Below, in pieces: positions 18,546 to 27,245 of a DNA stretch of 64,000 nucleotides. Origin of the DNA: CSP1-4 sp963777975 (GTDB lineage Bacteria > Chloroflexota > Limnocylindria > Limnocylindrales > CSP1-4). The stretch covers positions 310,001 to 374,000 of the forward strand of contig CAVZSO010000003.1 of the NCBI GenBank assembly GCA_963777975.1, given 5' to 3'. Made by a program: the position numbers and the translations under genes. Within the stretch, counting starts at the first letter, position 1. Every line of letters starts with the position of its first letter. A model generated the notes under the pieces. That model had not been told where the DNA came from, searched no databases, and saw only the letters and a program-made list of their open reading frames with translations.

Positions 18546-19334
18546 TCAGCGCGCCGGCATCGCCTCGAACGTGCGGTCGATGTCGTCGAGCATCCGCACC
18601 GTCGCCTCCGTCACGACCGAGAGATATCGCTGCCCGAACTCTGCGGTCGCCTCGCGTGCGTCGCCCCAGGTGCCCGAGTGCGTGGCGCGATGGACCGAGC
18701 CCGGGGCGGAGAAGAAGAACGCGGTGTGGACAGGAGCCTGATTGGTCACCTCGGGGAACGGCGGCAGCTCGCTGTTGGCGCGATCCATGTCCACGAGTCC
18801 AGGGTCGATGGCCAGCACCGCCGACGTCTCGCCGCGATTCGCATGCAGCCCGGTGGTCGGCCCGAAGAACTCCCCGGCCTCGGCCGCCGACATGCCGTCC
18901 CAGTAGTTGATGGGGAACGCGCGCACGCCGGCGGGCATGCGGTCGGCCGCGTTGGCACAGGCGTAGGCGATGGCGTAGGTGTTGTCGTAGTGGCCGTTCA
19001 GGAAGACGATCTGCCGGAAGCCAGCCGTCGCCAGCGACGCGCAGAGGTCCTCGATGAGGGCCATGAAGGTCGGGATCCGCACCTGCACCACGCCCGTGAA
19101 GCCGGTGTGCGGATACGAGAGGGCGTAGTTGATCGGCGGCGCGACCAGCGCGCCGACACGTGGCGCGACCCTTCGCGCCACCTCCTGGGGGATGAGGACG
19201 TCGGTCAGCAGGGGGCCGTGCGGACCGTGCTGCTCGGTCGAACCGGTGGGCACGATCACGGTCTGATGCTCGCGCAGGAATGCCTCGACCTCGGGGCTGG
19301 TCATCTCGCCCAGGAACACCGTCGGCGGCTTCAT
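18546..19334 (-). CDS. Creatininase/mycofactocin-type amidohydrolase
   Basis: The intact 262-residue member of the creatininase superfamily carries the metal-site motifs: Glu/His in PTGSTEQHGPHGP, TD a few residues later, NGHYDN (usual NGHGGN) and HANRGETS with a Glu ligand. Relatives hydrolyse cyclic amides such as creatinine or act on formylated intermediates. A good AAGGAG site precedes ATG 19334. It is the last gene of a 12-gene minus-strand run, 19 bases after the FAH-type gene, which suggests hydrolysis of a lactam or amide in that pathway. Confidence 0.85.
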   Translation of the reverse strand: MKPPTVFLGEMTSPEVEAFLREHQTVIVPTGSTEQHGPHGPLLTDVLIPQEVARRVAPRVGALVAPPINYALSYPHTGFTGVVQVRIPTFMALIEDLCASLATAGFRQIVFLNGHYDNTYAIAYACANAADRMPAGVRAFPINYWDGMSAAEAGEFFGPTTGLHANRGETSAVLAIDPGLVDMDRANSELPPFPEVTNQAPVHTAFFFSAPGSVHRATHSGTWGDAREATAEFGQRYLSVVTEATVRMLDDIDRTFEAMPAR

Positions 19335-19353
19335 GGCGATCTCCTTCGTCGGT

Positions 19354-20204
19354 TCAGGCGATGGCGGTGGTCAGTTCTCCGATGCCCTCGATCCAGACGG
19401 TCACTTCGTCGCCGGCTGGAGATGTCGGTCGGGTCCCAGCGGGCCAGCCAGGCGGGCTGGTGTGCCGGTCGCGATGAGGTCGCCCGGCTGCAGCGTGACA
19501 TGGCGACTGAGGTAGGCGATGACCTCGGCGACCGAGAAGCGCAGCTGCGCCGTGCAGCCGGCCTGGATGGCGACGCCGTTGATGGTGCAGCCGAGCTCGA
19601 GGTCATCGGGCTCGATCTCGTCCGGCGTCACGACCCACGGGCCGACCGGGCAGAAGCCGGCCATCGACTTGCCCAGGAGCCACTGGTCGCCGTCGAGCCA
19701 CGGGTCACGGGACGAGACGTCGTTGACGCAGGTGTAGCCGAAGACGTGCCGCATGGCGTCCGCCGGCGACACGGCTGTCGCGGATCGACCGATGACCACG
19801 CCGAGCTCGACCTCGGCGTCGACGTTCGGGCTGAGCGACCGATCCCAGGCGATCGTGGAGCCGTGCCCGGTGACCGATGACGGCAGCTTGGCGTAGACCA
19901 GGGGCCGCTCCGGCCGGCCGTCTTCGTCCGCGCCTTCCGGCGAGGCGTAGTTCAGCCCGATGGTGTAGATGGCGCCTGGATCCGGGACTGCCGGGCCGAG
20001 CTCGACGGACTCGAGCGATCGGTAGGCCGCGTCTGACTGGTCCGTCGCCCAATGGCGGATGCGTGCGAGGCCGTCGGCGCCGCTGACCGCGATCGCGCGC
20101 AGCGATCCGAGCCGTCGATCCGGGATCGCGATCGGCAGGACGCGCCGATCGTCCACGAGCGCAACCACGGTGCGTCCGTCGTCGATGATCGTGGCCAGCC
20201 GCAT
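19354..20204 (-). CDS. Fumarylacetoacetate hydrolase-family protein (late frameshift)
   Basis: FAH-family enzymes hydrolyse C-C bonds of diketo acids or tautomerise/decarboxylate oxo acids. The barrel core is seen in YTIGLNYASPEG and the metal-binding DAEVELGVVIG (Glu-x-Glu), followed by NDVSSRDPWLDG, KSMAGFCPVGPW and IATGTPA. Close to the end one G is missing near 19411-19415. Restoring it gives PGDEVTVWIEGIGELTT and the stop at 19354, a standard C-terminus. Residue count is then about 283. The gap to the creatininase gene is 19 bases. Confidence 0.85.
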
Positions 20205-20207
20205 GGG

Positions 20208-21065
20208 TCAGGCGCGGACGGTGGCGTCGGCGAGCAGCGGCGCGACCGCAGCGCGCATCACATCGGCCATGCCGCCCACCCCGGTCCAGCGCTCGAAGGC
20301 GATGGCCGCCTGCTGGATGAGCATCTCCGAGCCATTCGCCGCTCGCAGACCTCGCGCGCGCGCCGCCCCCAGGAGCGGCGTTTCCTGAGGCACATACACG
20401 AGATCGAAGACCGTCGCCCCGGCCGGCAGTCGATCGACGTCGATGGTCACGCCGGCGTCGAGCATGCCGACCGTCGTCGCGTTGACTGCCAGGTCCGCCG
20501 ACTCGAGCGCGGCGGCAAAGGCGGGGTCGCCCAGGGCGAGGGGTGACATGGAGGCGCTGCCGACCGCACCGAACCGCTCCGCGAGCTCCGCCGCCGACGA
20601 CAACGTTCGATTGCCGATCGTCACCCGACGCGCGCCCGCGCTCAGGCAGGCGAAGACGACCGCGTGGGCCGCACCGCCGGCGCCGGCCACGACCACGTCG
20701 GCACCCGCGAGCGACCGACCCATGGCCAGCTCGACCCCGGCCCGAAAGCCGGGCGCGTCGGTGTTGAAGCCGATCAGCTCGCCCGACGCCGATCGCGCCA
20801 CGCTGTTGACCGCGCCGATGGCAGCCGCGTCGGCTTCGACGGTATCGCAGAGGCCTGCCACGAGCCGCTTGTACGGCGCCGTGACCTGAAGCCCCAGCCA
20901 GTCCGGCCCGCGGGCCTCGTCGACGGCGCCGTCGACCGCCTCGGGCTCCAGCTCGAGCAGCTCGTAGTGCGCGTCGATGCCGGCCGCGGCGAAGGCGGCG
21001 TCGTGCATGACCTGCGAATGGCGTCGCTTGAGCGGCTTGCCGATGAGGGCGACGCGCAGGGTCAT
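20208..21065 (-). CDS. aroE: Shikimate/quinate dehydrogenase-like AroE
   Basis: The 285-residue protein has the shikimate dehydrogenase substrate domain with the catalytic lysine in TAPYKRL, Asp in GFNTDAPGF, and the NADP-binding glycine loop GAGGAAHAV. AroE reduces dehydroshikimate for aromatic amino acids, while relatives such as YdiB or QuiB oxidise quinate or shikimate for catabolism. Here it sits inside a catabolic run, overlapping the LLM oxidoreductase by ATGA and 3 bases before the FAH gene. A degradative quinate/shikimate role, or a different hydroxy acid substrate, should therefore be considered. Confidence 0.82.
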   Translation of the reverse strand: MTLRVALIGKPLKRRHSQVMHDAAFAAAGIDAHYELLELEPEAVDGAVDEARGPDWLGLQVTAPYKRLVAGLCDTVEADAAAIGAVNSVARSASGELIGFNTDAPGFRAGVELAMGRSLAGADVVVAGAGGAAHAVVFACLSAGARRVTIGNRTLSSAAELAERFGAVGSASMSPLALGDPAFAAALESADLAVNATTVGMLDAGVTIDVDRLPAGATVFDLVYVPQETPLLGAARARGLRAANGSEMLIQQAAIAFERWTGVGGMADVMRAAVAPLLADATVRA

Positions 21066-22105
21066 CGCCAGGGCGATGGCGGCCGACGGATCGGCCCGAC
21101 CGAGCGCGGGAACGTGACGTTCGGGATGATGTCGTCGACCCACTGTTGGAGCTGGCCCGGATCGGGCGTCATCGTGTGCAGGAAGAAGTACTCGACCCCA
21201 GCGTCCACGCGCGCCTGCAGTGAAGCGATGATCTCGTCAGGCGTCCCGAACAGGTAGACCGACTCCAGGTACGCCGGCCCACGCTCGTTGCTCATGATCT
21301 TGAGGAACGCCCGGTGCTGCTCCTCGCGCGCCTTGGCCGGGTCGTTCGTCAGGACGAGGTGCAGGAAGTTCTCGTGTGCGACGAGGCAGTCGGCAGGCTC
21401 CTTGCCGGCCTCGCGCATCGCCGTTTGGAGCTCCAGCCAATCGCGGGCGATGTCGGGAGGCGGACAGGTCGGGCGAGGGATCCAGCCATCGGCCTTGACG
21501 GTGCGTGCCTTGACCGACTCCACGAAGCGCGGCAGGTCGGGCGATTTGGGATCGGCCAGTTGGGAGCCGCCGCCGATCCAGAGCAGTGGTCGCTGGGCCG
21601 TGCGCGGCTCGATGAACACATCGTCCACGTCGTAGTAGCGACCGTGATAGCTGACCACTCGCCCTTCGAGCAGCGGCATCATGATGTCGAGCATCTCGTC
21701 GGTGCGCTTGCCGCGCTCGGACTTGTGGACCCCGACGGCTTCGTACTCGGCGTCATTCCAGCCAACGCCGGCTCCCAGGATGACGCGGTCGTTGGACAGG
21801 AACTGGAGCGTGGCCAGCTCCTTGGCTAGGAGGACCGGGTTGCGCAGGGGCATGATGAGGATCGAGGTCCCGAGACGGACGTGCTCGGTCGCCCCGGCGG
21901 CAACGGCGAGCGTCGCGAGCGGCTCGAGCCAGTTCACCGAGTAGAAGCGCCGCGCGGCCAGCAGGTGGTCCGTGATGAACAGGCTGTCGAAGCCGAGCTC
22001 CTCGACGCGTCGCGCGAACGACTTGATACCGCGAGCACGTTCTGGGCCGTCGCCCTCCCAGATGTACGAGGGCAGGAAGACCCCGAAGCGTCCCACTTCA
22101 GCCAC
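21062..22105 (-). CDS. LLM-class (luciferase-like, probably F420-dependent) oxidoreductase
   Basis: The 347-residue barrel protein resembles F420- or FMN-dependent luciferase-like monooxygenases: FGVFLPSYIWEG at the N-terminus, LFITDHLL, LGTSILIMPLRNP, ELATLQFLSNDRVILGAGVGW near residue 110 and RPLLWIGGGS. GTG 22105 with GGAGG nine bases upstream is preferred, because the longer open frame runs back into the enoyl-CoA hydratase gene. It overlaps AroE by ATGA. F420 use would fit Chloroflexota or Actinobacteria, but it is family-level inference. Confidence 0.82.
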   Translation of the reverse strand: MAEVGRFGVFLPSYIWEGDGPERARGIKSFARRVEELGFDSLFITDHLLAARRFYSVNWLEPLATLAVAAGATEHVRLGTSILIMPLRNPVLLAKELATLQFLSNDRVILGAGVGWNDAEYEAVGVHKSERGKRTDEMLDIMMPLLEGRVVSYHGRYYDVDDVFIEPRTAQRPLLWIGGGSQLADPKSPDLPRFVESVKARTVKADGWIPRPTCPPPDIARDWLELQTAMREAGKEPADCLVAHENFLHLVLTNDPAKAREEQHRAFLKIMSNERGPAYLESVYLFGTPDEIIASLQARVDAGVEYFFLHTMTPDPGQLQQWVDDIIPNVTFPRSVGPIRRPPSPWR

Positions 22106-22139
22106 GAACGCCGTCCCTCCAGTCGCGTGGATCCAGTCC

Positions 22140-22913
22140 TCACCGACCCCGATACTCCGGCTCGCGCTTGGCGAAGAATGCGTCGGCGCCCTCGACCATG
22201 TCATCGCTCGCGAAGACACGCTCCGAGGCGTCGAGCTCGGCCGCCAGGCCCGCGTCCAGATCCAGGTCGGCGGCGGCATCGATGAGCCGCTTCGCCTCAC
22301 GCACCGCGAGCGGGCCGCGGGCCGCGATCTCGGCCGCCACGGCGTCGGCGCGGGTGCGGGCCTCGCCGGTCGGCACGACCTCGTTGACCAGCCCGATCCG
22401 CTCGGCTTCCTCGGCGCTGATCAGGCGGCCGGTCAGGATCAGCTCCTTGGCCCGCGCTGGGCCGACGACCCGCGGCAGGCGTTGGGTGCCGCCGCTGCCC
22501 GGCAGCACGGCCAGCCGCACCTCCGGCATGCCCAGCCGCGCACGACCCGACGCGATGCGCAGGTCACAGCACAGGGCAAGCTCCAGCCCGCCGCCCAGGG
22601 CGTCGCCTTCGATGGCGGCGATGGTCGGCATGGGCAGCTCCGCGAGCTGGCGATAGACGAGCTTCTCCAGCAGCAGCTTGCCCTCCGCCACGCGGCCACG
22701 CAGCGCCGCGAACTCGCCGATGTGGGAGCCGGCGCAGAAGGCGCGCTCTCCCCTGCCGGTCACGACCACGGCTCGCACGTCGTTGGCGGCGGCGAGCTGG
22801 TTGAGCGCGTCGTGCAGTTGTTCGGTGAGCTCGCGCGTGACGAGGTTGAGCGGCGGGTTGACCAGCTCGAGGTGCGCCACGCGACCCAACTCCAGCGCGA
22901 TGAGCTCGCTCAC
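22140..22913 (-). CDS. Enoyl-CoA hydratase/isomerase family protein
   Basis: The intact 257-residue crotonase-fold protein has oxyanion-hole segments CAGSHIGEF and IEGDALGGGLELAL, and the downstream GSGGTQRLPRVVG motif typical of enoyl-CoA hydratases. It hydrates or isomerises acyl-CoA intermediates. The GTG start overlaps the CoA-transferase stop (GTGA), coupling the two: one activates an acid to its CoA ester, the other acts on that ester. The LLM gene follows 34 bases later. Confidence 0.88.
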   Translation of the reverse strand: MSELIALELGRVAHLELVNPPLNLVTRELTEQLHDALNQLAAANDVRAVVVTGRGERAFCAGSHIGEFAALRGRVAEGKLLLEKLVYRQLAELPMPTIAAIEGDALGGGLELALCCDLRIASGRARLGMPEVRLAVLPGSGGTQRLPRVVGPARAKELILTGRLISAEEAERIGLVNEVVPTGEARTRADAVAAEIAARGPLAVREAKRLIDAAADLDLDAGLAAELDASERVFASDDMVEGADAFFAKREPEYRGR

Positions 22914-24469
22914 GATGCCGCTCCGAAGCCAGCCGCCAGGCCCATGGGACCGGTCGCGTAGAGCCTGGCATCCATGATCCGCAGGTCGTCGGCGACGCGT
23001 GGCCGGAAGCCCATCTGTGCCAGGACCTGGCTTTCGAGGTCGATGCCCGGAGCGACCTCGGTCAGCACCAGACCGTCGTCGGCGAGGGCGAAGACCGCCC
23101 GCTCGGTGATGTAGCGCACCTGCTGGCCACGCTCCCGAGCCAGGTGGCCGTTGAAGGAGACCTGGCGCACCTTGGGCACGAACTTGCCCAGGCCGCCCTC
23201 GCGCGTCACCCGCACGCCGTCGCCGATCTCGATCTCCAGACCACGCGCCGTCAGTGTGCCCACGAAGTTGATGCGCCCCGTCCGCGCGCTGATATTCGGG
23301 AACCCGCCCGGGCCGCGGACCCGCCCCTCGAAGGCGTGCACGTTGACGTTGCCCTCGGCGTCGACCTCGGCGAACGACAGGCTGGCGATGTCGAGCCCGC
23401 CGCCGTCATAGAAGTCGAACATCGACGGCTGGTCGATCATGGCCTGGTAGTTGAATCCGGCACCACCTTCGTTGCCGGCCACCGGCACACCACCAAAGAT
23501 GCCCTGCTCGACGGTCAACACCAGCTGATCGGTGATGCCTTCCTCCCAGGCCACCCGGCCGATGAGCTGGCTGATGCCGAAGCCGAGGTTGCAGATCGCG
23601 CCGCGCGGGAATTCCAGCAGCGAGCGCCGCGCGATGATCTTGCGCACGTCGAGCGGCAGCGGCGGTTCCGGCCGGACGGGCCGGCGAAGCGCACCCGCGT
23701 AGTACGGCGAATCCTCGGTGATGTACGTCTGCCATTGATCGGGATCGACGTAGACGTGGTCGATGAGCGCGGCCGGCACCTTGACGTCCCGCGTCCGCAA
23801 GCTGCCGCGGGTCGCCAGATGACGGACCTGCGCGATGACGGTGCCGCCGCTGTTGCGGGCGGCCATGGCCATCGCCAGCATCTCGCCCTGGACGGCCTCG
23901 CCTTCCATGGTCAGGTTGCCGTCTTCGTCGGCGGTCGTACCCCGGATGACGGCGACATCGATCGGAAACGCGTGGTACAGCAGCCACTCGCGTCCGCGCA
24001 GCGTGACCAGCTCCACGAGGTCCTCGGTCGTCGCCGCGTTCTGCTTGCCGCCGGTCTGGCGCGGATCGACGTACGTCCCGAGGCCGACCGCGGTGACGAG
24101 CCCCGGCCGCCCGGCCGCGATCTCGCGCATCAGCTGCGATAGCACACCCTGGGGAAAGGAGTAGGCCTCGATCTCGTTGGCCTCGACCAGGGCGCCGAGG
24201 CGCGGCTCGTTGCCGATGTTGCTGCCGATCGTCCGCCGCATGAGCCCCGGGATGCCCAGCTGCGAGAAGCCGCGTTCCGCGAAGTCGCCGATGCCGACCA
24301 CGCGCACGGTGGTCAGGTCGCGCGGATGTCCCTCGTCGGTGTAGACCGCGGCCAGCTCGTCGATGAAGCGCTGGGGCACGGCGTGGCCCGCTCCCGAGCC
24401 GCCGATGAGCAGCGTGCTGCCGTCGCGGACGAGCCCGACCGCCTCGCGGACGGCGATGACCTTGCTCAC
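22910..24469 (-). CDS. Acyl-CoA:acetate CoA-transferase (YdiF/propionate CoA-transferase type)
   Basis: The 519-residue family I CoA-transferase has both alpha- and beta-like halves fused. The N-terminal half carries LLIGGSGAGHAVPQRFI, and the C-terminal half carries the catalytic glutamate in VLTVEQGIFGGVP. Such enzymes move CoA between short-chain or hydroxy acids. GTG 24469 is used, and the stop overlaps the hydratase start. In this operon it probably activates an organic acid made by the upstream GMC dehydrogenase and ALDH. Confidence 0.88.
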   Translation of the reverse strand: MSKVIAVREAVGLVRDGSTLLIGGSGAGHAVPQRFIDELAAVYTDEGHPRDLTTVRVVGIGDFAERGFSQLGIPGLMRRTIGSNIGNEPRLGALVEANEIEAYSFPQGVLSQLMREIAAGRPGLVTAVGLGTYVDPRQTGGKQNAATTEDLVELVTLRGREWLLYHAFPIDVAVIRGTTADEDGNLTMEGEAVQGEMLAMAMAARNSGGTVIAQVRHLATRGSLRTRDVKVPAALIDHVYVDPDQWQTYITEDSPYYAGALRRPVRPEPPLPLDVRKIIARRSLLEFPRGAICNLGFGISQLIGRVAWEEGITDQLVLTVEQGIFGGVPVAGNEGGAGFNYQAMIDQPSMFDFYDGGGLDIASLSFAEVDAEGNVNVHAFEGRVRGPGGFPNISARTGRINFVGTLTARGLEIEIGDGVRVTREGGLGKFVPKVRQVSFNGHLARERGQQVRYITERAVFALADDGLVLTEVAPGIDLESQVLAQMGFRPRVADDLRIMDARLYATGPMGLAAGFGAAS

Positions 24470-24485
24470 GTGTCGCTGACCGTGC

Positions 24486-25241
24486 TCACGGCATGTAGCC
24501 CCCGCTGTTGGGGTTGAGCGTCTGGCCCAGGAAGAGGCTCGATGCATCGGAGAGCAGGAAGATCACCGCGTCGGCGACCTCGTCCGGCCGGCCGAAGCGA
24601 CCGAGCGGCATGTCCCGCAGGCGCCGTCGGCCCTCCTCGCTGTCGACCAGGTCAGCGGTCATGCCGGTCACCGTCACGCCCGGCGCCACGGCATTGACCC
24701 GGATGCCGAGCGGCCCGAACTCGCGGGCCAGTGCCCGCGTGAGGCCGATGAGGCCGGCTTTGGCCGCGCTGTACGCCGCCGTCTCGGCGACGCCGATCTG
24801 CGCCAGTCGCGAGGCGATGTTGACGATCGATCCGCTGCCCCGCTCGACCATCGAGGGCAGCGCCGCGCGGCAGGTGTGGAACGCGGCAGTGAGATCCGTC
24901 CGGATGACGGCTTCCCAGTCGGCCGGCGCGATCGCGAGGAACGGTCCGACCTGCGTCAGGCCGGCGTTGTTGACGAGGCCGTCGATGCGTCCGTATCGCT
25001 CGACGACCCGCTCGACCAGCCGTTCCGCCTGGCTCCCGTCGACGAGGTCGGCCGAGAACGATTCTCCATCCCCGCCGGCCTCGCGGACGCGCGCCAGGGT
25101 CTGGATCGCGGCGTCAGCCGAGCGGAGGTAGTGGACGGCGACGGTCGCCCCCTGGGCGGCCGCCTTGACGGCGACCTCGGCACCGATGCCACGGCTGCTG
25201 CCGGTGACCAGCACCACCCGGCCGGCCAGCGCGTCGGCCAT
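24486..25241 (-). CDS. Short-chain dehydrogenase/reductase (FabG-like)
   Basis: The 251-residue classical SDR is intact, with NAD(P) loop VTGSSRGIGAEV, NNAG near residue 90, catalytic Ser in VNIASRLAQIG, and YSAAK. It reduces or oxidises a hydroxyl or keto group, and the substrate is not predictable. The ATG shares one base with the ALDH stop (TGATG), and the CoA-transferase follows 16 bases later, placing it firmly in the same transcript. Confidence 0.9.
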   Translation of the reverse strand: MADALAGRVVLVTGSSRGIGAEVAVKAAAQGATVAVHYLRSADAAIQTLARVREAGGDGESFSADLVDGSQAERLVERVVERYGRIDGLVNNAGLTQVGPFLAIAPADWEAVIRTDLTAAFHTCRAALPSMVERGSGSIVNIASRLAQIGVAETAAYSAAKAGLIGLTRALAREFGPLGIRVNAVAPGVTVTGMTADLVDSEEGRRRLRDMPLGRFGRPDEVADAVIFLLSDASSLFLGQTLNPNSGGYMP

Positions 25242-26722
25242 CAGAACGGGAACGACGGCGGCTCATCGCGCACCGTCACCCACTGCCACTCCGTGAACAT
25301 GTCGAAGTTGGCCTCGCCGCCGAACCGGCTGCCGTTGCCCGAGGCACCCATACCGCCGAAGGGGATGATGGCCTCGTCGTTGAGCGTGCCGTCGTTGACA
25401 TGGACCATGCCCGCCTTGATCCGGTTGGCGAGGGCCAGCCCGCGCGAGATCGAGCGCGTGTAGATGGACGCCACCAGGCCGTACTCGCTCGCGTTCGCCA
25501 GCGCCAGGGCCTCGTCGTCGGTGTCGAAGGTCGTGACCGGGGCGACGGGGCCGAAGATCTCGTCGGTCCAGGCGGGTGAATCGGTGGTCACGTCGGCCAG
25601 CACGGTCGGTCGGTAGAAGAGGCCCTCGTGGGTGCCGCCTTCGACCAGCCGAGCCCCGCCGGTGACCGATCGCTGGACGATGCCGTCGACGCGGGCGAGC
25701 TGCTTCTCGTTGACGATCGGACCCAGCTGGACGTCCTCGCGATAGGGATCGCCGAGCTTCAGGCGCTTCGCCTTCGTCGTCAGCGCATCGACGTAGGCGC
25801 CCGCGACGCTGCGATGGACGATGTGGCGGCCGGCCGCGAAGCAGACCTGGCCCTGGAACTGGAACGACGAGAACGCACCGGCCGCGGCCGCGGCATCGAG
25901 GTCGGCGTCGTCGAGCACGATGAACGCGTTGTTGCCACCCAGCTCCAATGAGACCTTCTTGAGCAGGCCGCCGGCGAGCGTGCCGACGCGCCGGCCGGCG
26001 GCTGTCGAACCGGTGAACGAAACGAGCGAGACGTTGGGGTCGGTGACGATGGCTTCGCCGACGTCTGCGCCGCCGACGACGATCTGCAGCAGGCCATGCG
26101 GCAGCCCCGCCTCGGCGAAGACGGCAGCGAACACCGCGCCGCCGACGACGGGCGTCTGCGGATCTGGCTTGAGGACGACGGCATTGCCGAGGGCAAGGGC
26201 CGGCGCGACGACGCGCATACCCAGCACGGTCGGTGAATTCCAGGGGGTGATGGCCCCGATGACGCCGACCGGCACGCGACGGACCATCGAGAGACGCCCC
26301 TTCTGCGCCGTCGGCATCAGCGAGCCGTACGGCTGGGACGGCAGCGTCGCCGCGTTCAGGATCTCCTGGTAGGCGAAGTTCGCCTCGTGATGCATCTTGC
26401 TGTGCGAGGCTCCCGTCTCGCGCTGGGTCCAGGTCCCGAACTCCTCGCGATGCGCTGCGTAGATGTCGGCCGCCCGGCGCAGGATGCGCGCCCGCTCCTG
26501 GTAGCTCGTCTCCGCCCAGGCCGGCTGGGCCGCCGCCGCGGCGGCCGTTGCCCGTGCGACGTCATCGACGGTCGAGCCCGGGATGGTCAGCAGATGGCGA
26601 TCCGTGGCCGGCTCCCGATCCTCGATCGGCGCGCCGCTGCCGGGCCGCCAATCCGCCAGGAACGGGTCGAGCCAGCGTCCCGCGCCGGCTTCCGGCTTCG
26701 TGTCAGCTGGGGTGGCGACCAT
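25241..26722 (-). CDS. NAD(P)-dependent aldehyde dehydrogenase
   Basis: The intact 493-residue ALDH has the Rossmann motif FTGSTAAGRRVG, catalytic base Glu in LELGGNN and nucleophile Cys in QGQVCFAAGR, with PWNSP upstream. It oxidises an aldehyde, probably the product of the adjacent GMC dehydrogenase or of the DapA-family enzyme, to an acid. ATG 26722 has a AAGGAG site and lies 20 bases inside the end of the preceding small-subunit gene. A benzaldehyde- or vanillin-type substrate is possible, but the sequence alone cannot show it. Confidence 0.9.
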   Translation of the reverse strand: MVATPADTKPEAGAGRWLDPFLADWRPGSGAPIEDREPATDRHLLTIPGSTVDDVARATAAAAAAQPAWAETSYQERARILRRAADIYAAHREEFGTWTQRETGASHSKMHHEANFAYQEILNAATLPSQPYGSLMPTAQKGRLSMVRRVPVGVIGAITPWNSPTVLGMRVVAPALALGNAVVLKPDPQTPVVGGAVFAAVFAEAGLPHGLLQIVVGGADVGEAIVTDPNVSLVSFTGSTAAGRRVGTLAGGLLKKVSLELGGNNAFIVLDDADLDAAAAAGAFSSFQFQGQVCFAAGRHIVHRSVAGAYVDALTTKAKRLKLGDPYREDVQLGPIVNEKQLARVDGIVQRSVTGGARLVEGGTHEGLFYRPTVLADVTTDSPAWTDEIFGPVAPVTTFDTDDEALALANASEYGLVASIYTRSISRGLALANRIKAGMVHVNDGTLNDEAIIPFGGMGASGNGSRFGGEANFDMFTEWQWVTVRDEPPSFPF

Positions 26723-27245
26723 CGTCTTCTCCTTCGGTGGCAGCGGGGTTCTCGGTGAAGCGCTCGGCGTAGGTCCGCGGCCCGGTTTGTGTCGCAGTCC
26801 GTTCTCCGGTCGCCGGATCGCGCCAGACGGGACCACGCGAGAGCACCGCGTCGATGAGTCCCTCGTCGATGTACGGCGGAACGAGCCACGACCTGACCTC
26901 GATCGCCTCCTGGCCGGGGTAGCCGATCAGGTCGCGCACCTGCCGGTCGGTGTAGTAGCCGCCGACGATGACCAGCTGGAGCGCGGCGAGATGGGCCGGC
27001 TCCTCACGCGCAAGCGCCGCCAGGCGCGTCGCGACGTCGTCACCCAGCTCGGGGCGGAGCGCCGCCTCGAGCGGCTCGAGGAGGTCGGGTCGGGCGTCGA
27101 GCACGAACCGAAGACGTGCCTCGCTGACGACGTCGCCCGCCGAGGGCATGCCGTGCGCGGCCGGGATGAGCTCGGAGCCGACGGCAGCCAGGACCGCCAT
27201 TTGGCGCGCGTCGAGCCGGGCGGCGGCCGTATCGGGCGCGGTCAC
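26703..27245 (-). CDS. Gluconate 2-dehydrogenase subunit 3-like protein
   Basis: This 180-residue protein resembles the small subunit (gluconate_2-dh3 family) that accompanies membrane or periplasmic GMC-type dehydrogenases. It contains LTPIAAHGMPSAGD-like and GGYYTDRQVRDLIGYPGQE segments typical of that family. I see no twin-arginine signal, so it is probably cytoplasmic like its partner. GTG 27245 overlaps the GMC stop (GTGA). No cytochrome c subunit is present, so the electron acceptor of the pair is unclear. Confidence 0.78.
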   Translation of the reverse strand: MTAPDTAAARLDARQMAVLAAVGSELIPAAHGMPSAGDVVSEARLRFVLDARPDLLEPLEAALRPELGDDVATRLAALAREEPAHLAALQLVIVGGYYTDRQVRDLIGYPGQEAIEVRSWLVPPYIDEGLIDAVLSRGPVWRDPATGERTATQTGPRTYAERFTENPAATEGEDDGRHPS

